The notes under the pieces were generated by a model. That model had not been told where the DNA came from and made no database searches. It worked only from the letters and a program-made list of their open reading frames with translations. Made by a program: the position numbers and the translations under genes. Of a DNA stretch of 43,993 bases, positions 41,716 through 43,993 are shown one piece after another; the stretch's first letter is position 1, and each line of letters opens with the position of its first letter. The stretch lies in assembly GCA_022705135.1 (NCBI GenBank), contig JAKJFA010000012.1:1-43993 (forward strand), given 5' to 3'. This stretch comes from Pseudomonadota bacterium (GTDB lineage Bacteria > Pseudomonadota > Gammaproteobacteria > Burkholderiales > Rhodocyclaceae).

Positions 41716-43993
41716 ATGATTCCGCGTTTCTTCATCGACCGTCCGATTTTCGCCACCGTCGTCTCACTCATCATCACCCTGGCCGGGCTGGCCGCGATGA
41801 AGACCCTGCCGATCGCGCAATATCCGCAAATCACCCCGCCCTCCGTGTCGGTTTCTGCCGCCTACGTCGGCGCCAGTGCCGAAACAGTGGCTTCGACCGT
41901 GGCCGCGCCGCTGGAACAGCAGATCAACGGTGCCGAAGGCATGACCAGCATGACTTCGAACAACTCCGCCAACGGCAGCATGTCGCTGACGGTCAATTTT
42001 GAAGTCGGCACTGATATTGACAAGGCCGCCACCGACGTCCAGAACCGCGTCAACCTCGCCCTGCCGCAACTGCCCGCAGTGGTGCGTGAAAGCGGCGTCA
42101 CCGTGGCGAAGGCCACTTCGAACATGTTAATGGTCGTCGCCATCCAATCGCCGGATGGCCGTTACGATGACATCTACACCAGTAATTACGCCAGCCTCAA
42201 CATCACCGACGAATTGAAGCGCATAGCGGGCGTCGGCAAGGTCGACATCATGGGCGCACGCGACTATTCCATGCGGCTTTGGCTGAAACCAGACCGCATG
42301 GCGCAACTGGGCATCACCAGCGACGACATTGCCGCCGCCGTGCGCGAAGCCAACGCTCAGGTCGCCATCGGCCAAATCGGCGCGCCCCCCACCCCGTCGC
42401 CGGTACAACTGACCTTTCCGGTCACGACACGAGGCCGTCTGACCGATGCCCGTGAATTCGGCGAAATCATCTTGCGTACTGGCGACAATCAAGCCCGCGT
42501 CCGCCTGAAGGACGTCGCGCGCATCGAACTGGGTGCGCAAAGCTATGATTTCCTCGGGACGCTCAATGGCAAACCAACGACGCTGATTTCCATTTATCAA
42601 TCCCCCAAAGCCAACGCCCTTGACCTTGCCGCCCACATCCGCACCACCATGCAGGAACTGTCAAAGCGTTTCCCTTCCGGCATCAGCTATTCCATCCCCT
42701 TCGATGCCACGCGCTTCGTTGAGGTTTCGATCAATGAAGTGGTGCATACCTTTTTTGAGGCGCTGCTGCTTGTACTGCTGGTGGTTTTCCTCTTCCTGCA
42801 AAGCTGGCGGGCCACACTGATTCCATTGCTGGCGGTGCCGGTGTCCATCCTTGGCTCCTTCGCCGGCATGATTTTGCTTGGCTACAGCATCAATACCCTC
42901 ACCCTGTTCGGCATGGTGCTGGCCATTGGTATCGTCGTCGACGATGCCATTGTCGTCATCGAGAACGTCGAACGCATCATGCACGAAACCGGCGTCGATG
43001 CCAGGGAGGCGGCAAAGCGGGCCATGGACGAAGTCACCGGCCCGGTCATCGCCATTGTGCTGGTACTCTGTTCGGTCTTTGTGCCAGTCGCTTTCATGGC
43101 CGGCATGACCGGCCAGCTCTACAAGCAGTTCGCCATCACCATCGCCATCGCCGTCGTCATTTCCGGCGTCGTAGCGCTGACGCTCACCCCGGCCCTTGCC
43201 GGGCTGTTGCTCAGACCCGGCCACGCCGCCCAAAAAGGCTTTTTCAAATGGTTCAATGAACGCTTCGAGCGCCTGACCGAAAGCTACGCCCGGGGAACAC
43301 GCTTCCTGTTGAAACGCATGGCGCTGGGAATCGCCCTTTATGGCGGCATCGTTCTATTGACGCTCGTTCTCTTCAGGCTGATGCCGACCAGCTTCATCCC
43401 CGATGAAGACCAGGGCTATCTGATCGCCGCCGCCATGCTGCCCGACGGCGCCAGCATTGACCGGACAGGCGTCGTAACCCGCGAGGTGGAGACAGGCATT
43501 GCCAAACACCCGGCGGTGCGCGACGTCATTGCCTTTACCGGCATGAACATGCTGGAAGGCGGCATCACCTCGAACGCCGCCACCTATTTTGTCATGCTCA
43601 AGGACTGGGACGAAAGAAAGGGCCGCGATCTGCACGCCCTCGCCGTCCTTGGCGCCTTGTGGGGCGGCTTTGGCCAGATCCGCGATGCCCAGGTCGTCGC
43701 CTTCAACCCGCCCGCCATTCCCGGCCTCGGCACCACCGGCGGCCCCGCCGCGCTCGAAGCCACGACGCGGGAACTGATTGCCAAAGCCCAAACACGGCCC
43801 GAAGTAGTCGGCCTTTCGACCCAGATTCGCAGCGCCTCACCACAACTCTACATCGACGTCGACCGGGAAAAAGCCAAGTCGCTCGGCGTCCCCCTCTCCA
43901 GTCTGTTCGGCAGCCTGCAATCCCTGTTCGGTTCGACCTATGTCGACGACTTCAGCAAATTCGGTAAAACCTTTCGCGTCACCATGCAGGCCG
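41716..43993 (+). CDS. RND (HAE1/AcrB-type) efflux permease, right end outside window
   Basis: Proton-driven inner-membrane pump for hydrophobic compounds. About 759 codons are visible. The start MIPRFFIDRPIFATVVSLII is followed by the first porter domain. Transmembrane helix 4 carries the proton-relay pair Asp409-Asp410 in GIVVDDAIVVIENVER, and the second porter half begins near residue 560. After GLGTTGG (ending near residue 676) the text jumps to PAALEATTRELIAKA. Relatives have about 12 more residues here (AcrB has FDFELIDQAGLG), so a short in-frame loss is likely. The reading frame stays open to the window edge. It follows the adaptor by 6 bp. Confidence 0.93.
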   Translation, partial: MIPRFFIDRPIFATVVSLIITLAGLAAMKTLPIAQYPQITPPSVSVSAAYVGASAETVASTVAAPLEQQINGAEGMTSMTSNNSANGSMSLTVNFEVGTDIDKAATDVQNRVNLALPQLPAVVRESGVTVAKATSNMLMVVAIQSPDGRYDDIYTSNYASLNITDELKRIAGVGKVDIMGARDYSMRLWLKPDRMAQLGITSDDIAAAVREANAQVAIGQIGAPPTPSPVQLTFPVTTRGRLTDAREFGEIILRTGDNQARVRLKDVARIELGAQSYDFLGTLNGKPTTLISIYQSPKANALDLAAHIRTTMQELSKRFPSGISYSIPFDATRFVEVSINEVVHTFFEALLLVLLVVFLFLQSWRATLIPLLAVPVSILGSFAGMILLGYSINTLTLFGMVLAIGIVVDDAIVVIENVERIMHETGVDAREAAKRAMDEVTGPVIAIVLVLCSVFVPVAFMAGMTGQLYKQFAITIAIAVVISGVVALTLTPALAGLLLRPGHAAQKGFFKWFNERFERLTESYARGTRFLLKRMALGIALYGGIVLLTLVLFRLMPTSFIPDEDQGYLIAAAMLPDGASIDRTGVVTREVETGIAKHPAVRDVIAFTGMNMLEGGITSNAATYFVMLKDWDERKGRDLHALAVLGALWGGFGQIRDAQVVAFNPPAIPGLGTTGGPAALEATTRELIAKAQTRPEVVGLSTQIRSASPQLYIDVDREKAKSLGVPLSSLFGSLQSLFGSTYVDDFSKFGKTFRVTMQA

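Overview
The window is about 44 kb of GC-rich bacterial chromosome. Gene content and order (recN-nadK, hrcA-hemH, thrS-infC-rpmI-rplT-pheST-ihfA-merR, tpiA-secG-tRNA-Leu) fit a betaproteobacterium. The palindromic repeat family and overall protein character suggest the Rhodocyclales (Accumulibacter/Propionivibrio/Dechloromonas type). That placement is inference from gene order and protein character, not from a marker search.

Layout. 1-2371: recN (runs off the left edge) and nadK on the minus strand. 2372-6027: an interrupted nadK/hrcA spacer. It holds an AT-rich acetate kinase gene bracketed by two 164-bp direct copies of the nadK 5' end, a half palindromic repeat at the inner junction of the second copy, a GC-rich segment with nested inverted repeats, a secreted alpha/beta hydrolase and a small membrane protein gene bracketed by 11-bp inverted repeats. 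6028-11274: hrcA-hemH-GNAT-mutS on the plus strand. 11418-15697: a hybrid histidine kinase, then suhB, a YajD-type HNH protein and an SGNH lipoprotein. 15700-17776 (minus): NUDIX, tRNA-Leu(GAG), secG, tpiA, tRNA-Pro(GGG). 17812-25325 (minus): tRNA-Val(GAC) followed by the translation supercluster ending in ihfA and a MerR-type regulator. Intrinsic-terminator hairpins lie directly in front of thrS and pheS, and infC appears to start at AUC.

25724-28831 (plus): a fused propionate/acetate-type CoA-transferase and an nhaD Na+/H+ antiporter gene split by one in-frame amber codon. 28897-36224 (minus): recC carrying two in-frame palindromic elements, a frameshifted membrane sensor kinase and a PilB/GspE-type ATPase. 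36485-43993 (plus): a DUF697-like membrane protein, then a tightly packed cassette (secreted four-cysteine protein, 70-aa membrane protein, YojI/SyrD/PvdE-type ABC exporter, SPFH-domain protein), then an RND efflux pair whose permease runs off the right edge.

Most genes are housekeeping. The less ordinary parts are: (i) the ackA insertion with its nadK duplication; (ii) palindromic repeats translated inside recC and at the nadK breakpoint; (iii) lesions in nhaD, the sensor kinase and probably the RND permease; (iv) the flanks of a typical nuo locus without nuo genes; and (v) the peptide-exporter/SPFH cassette, which is the best candidate for an undescribed system. No CRISPR array, rRNA, intact transposase or prophage was seen.
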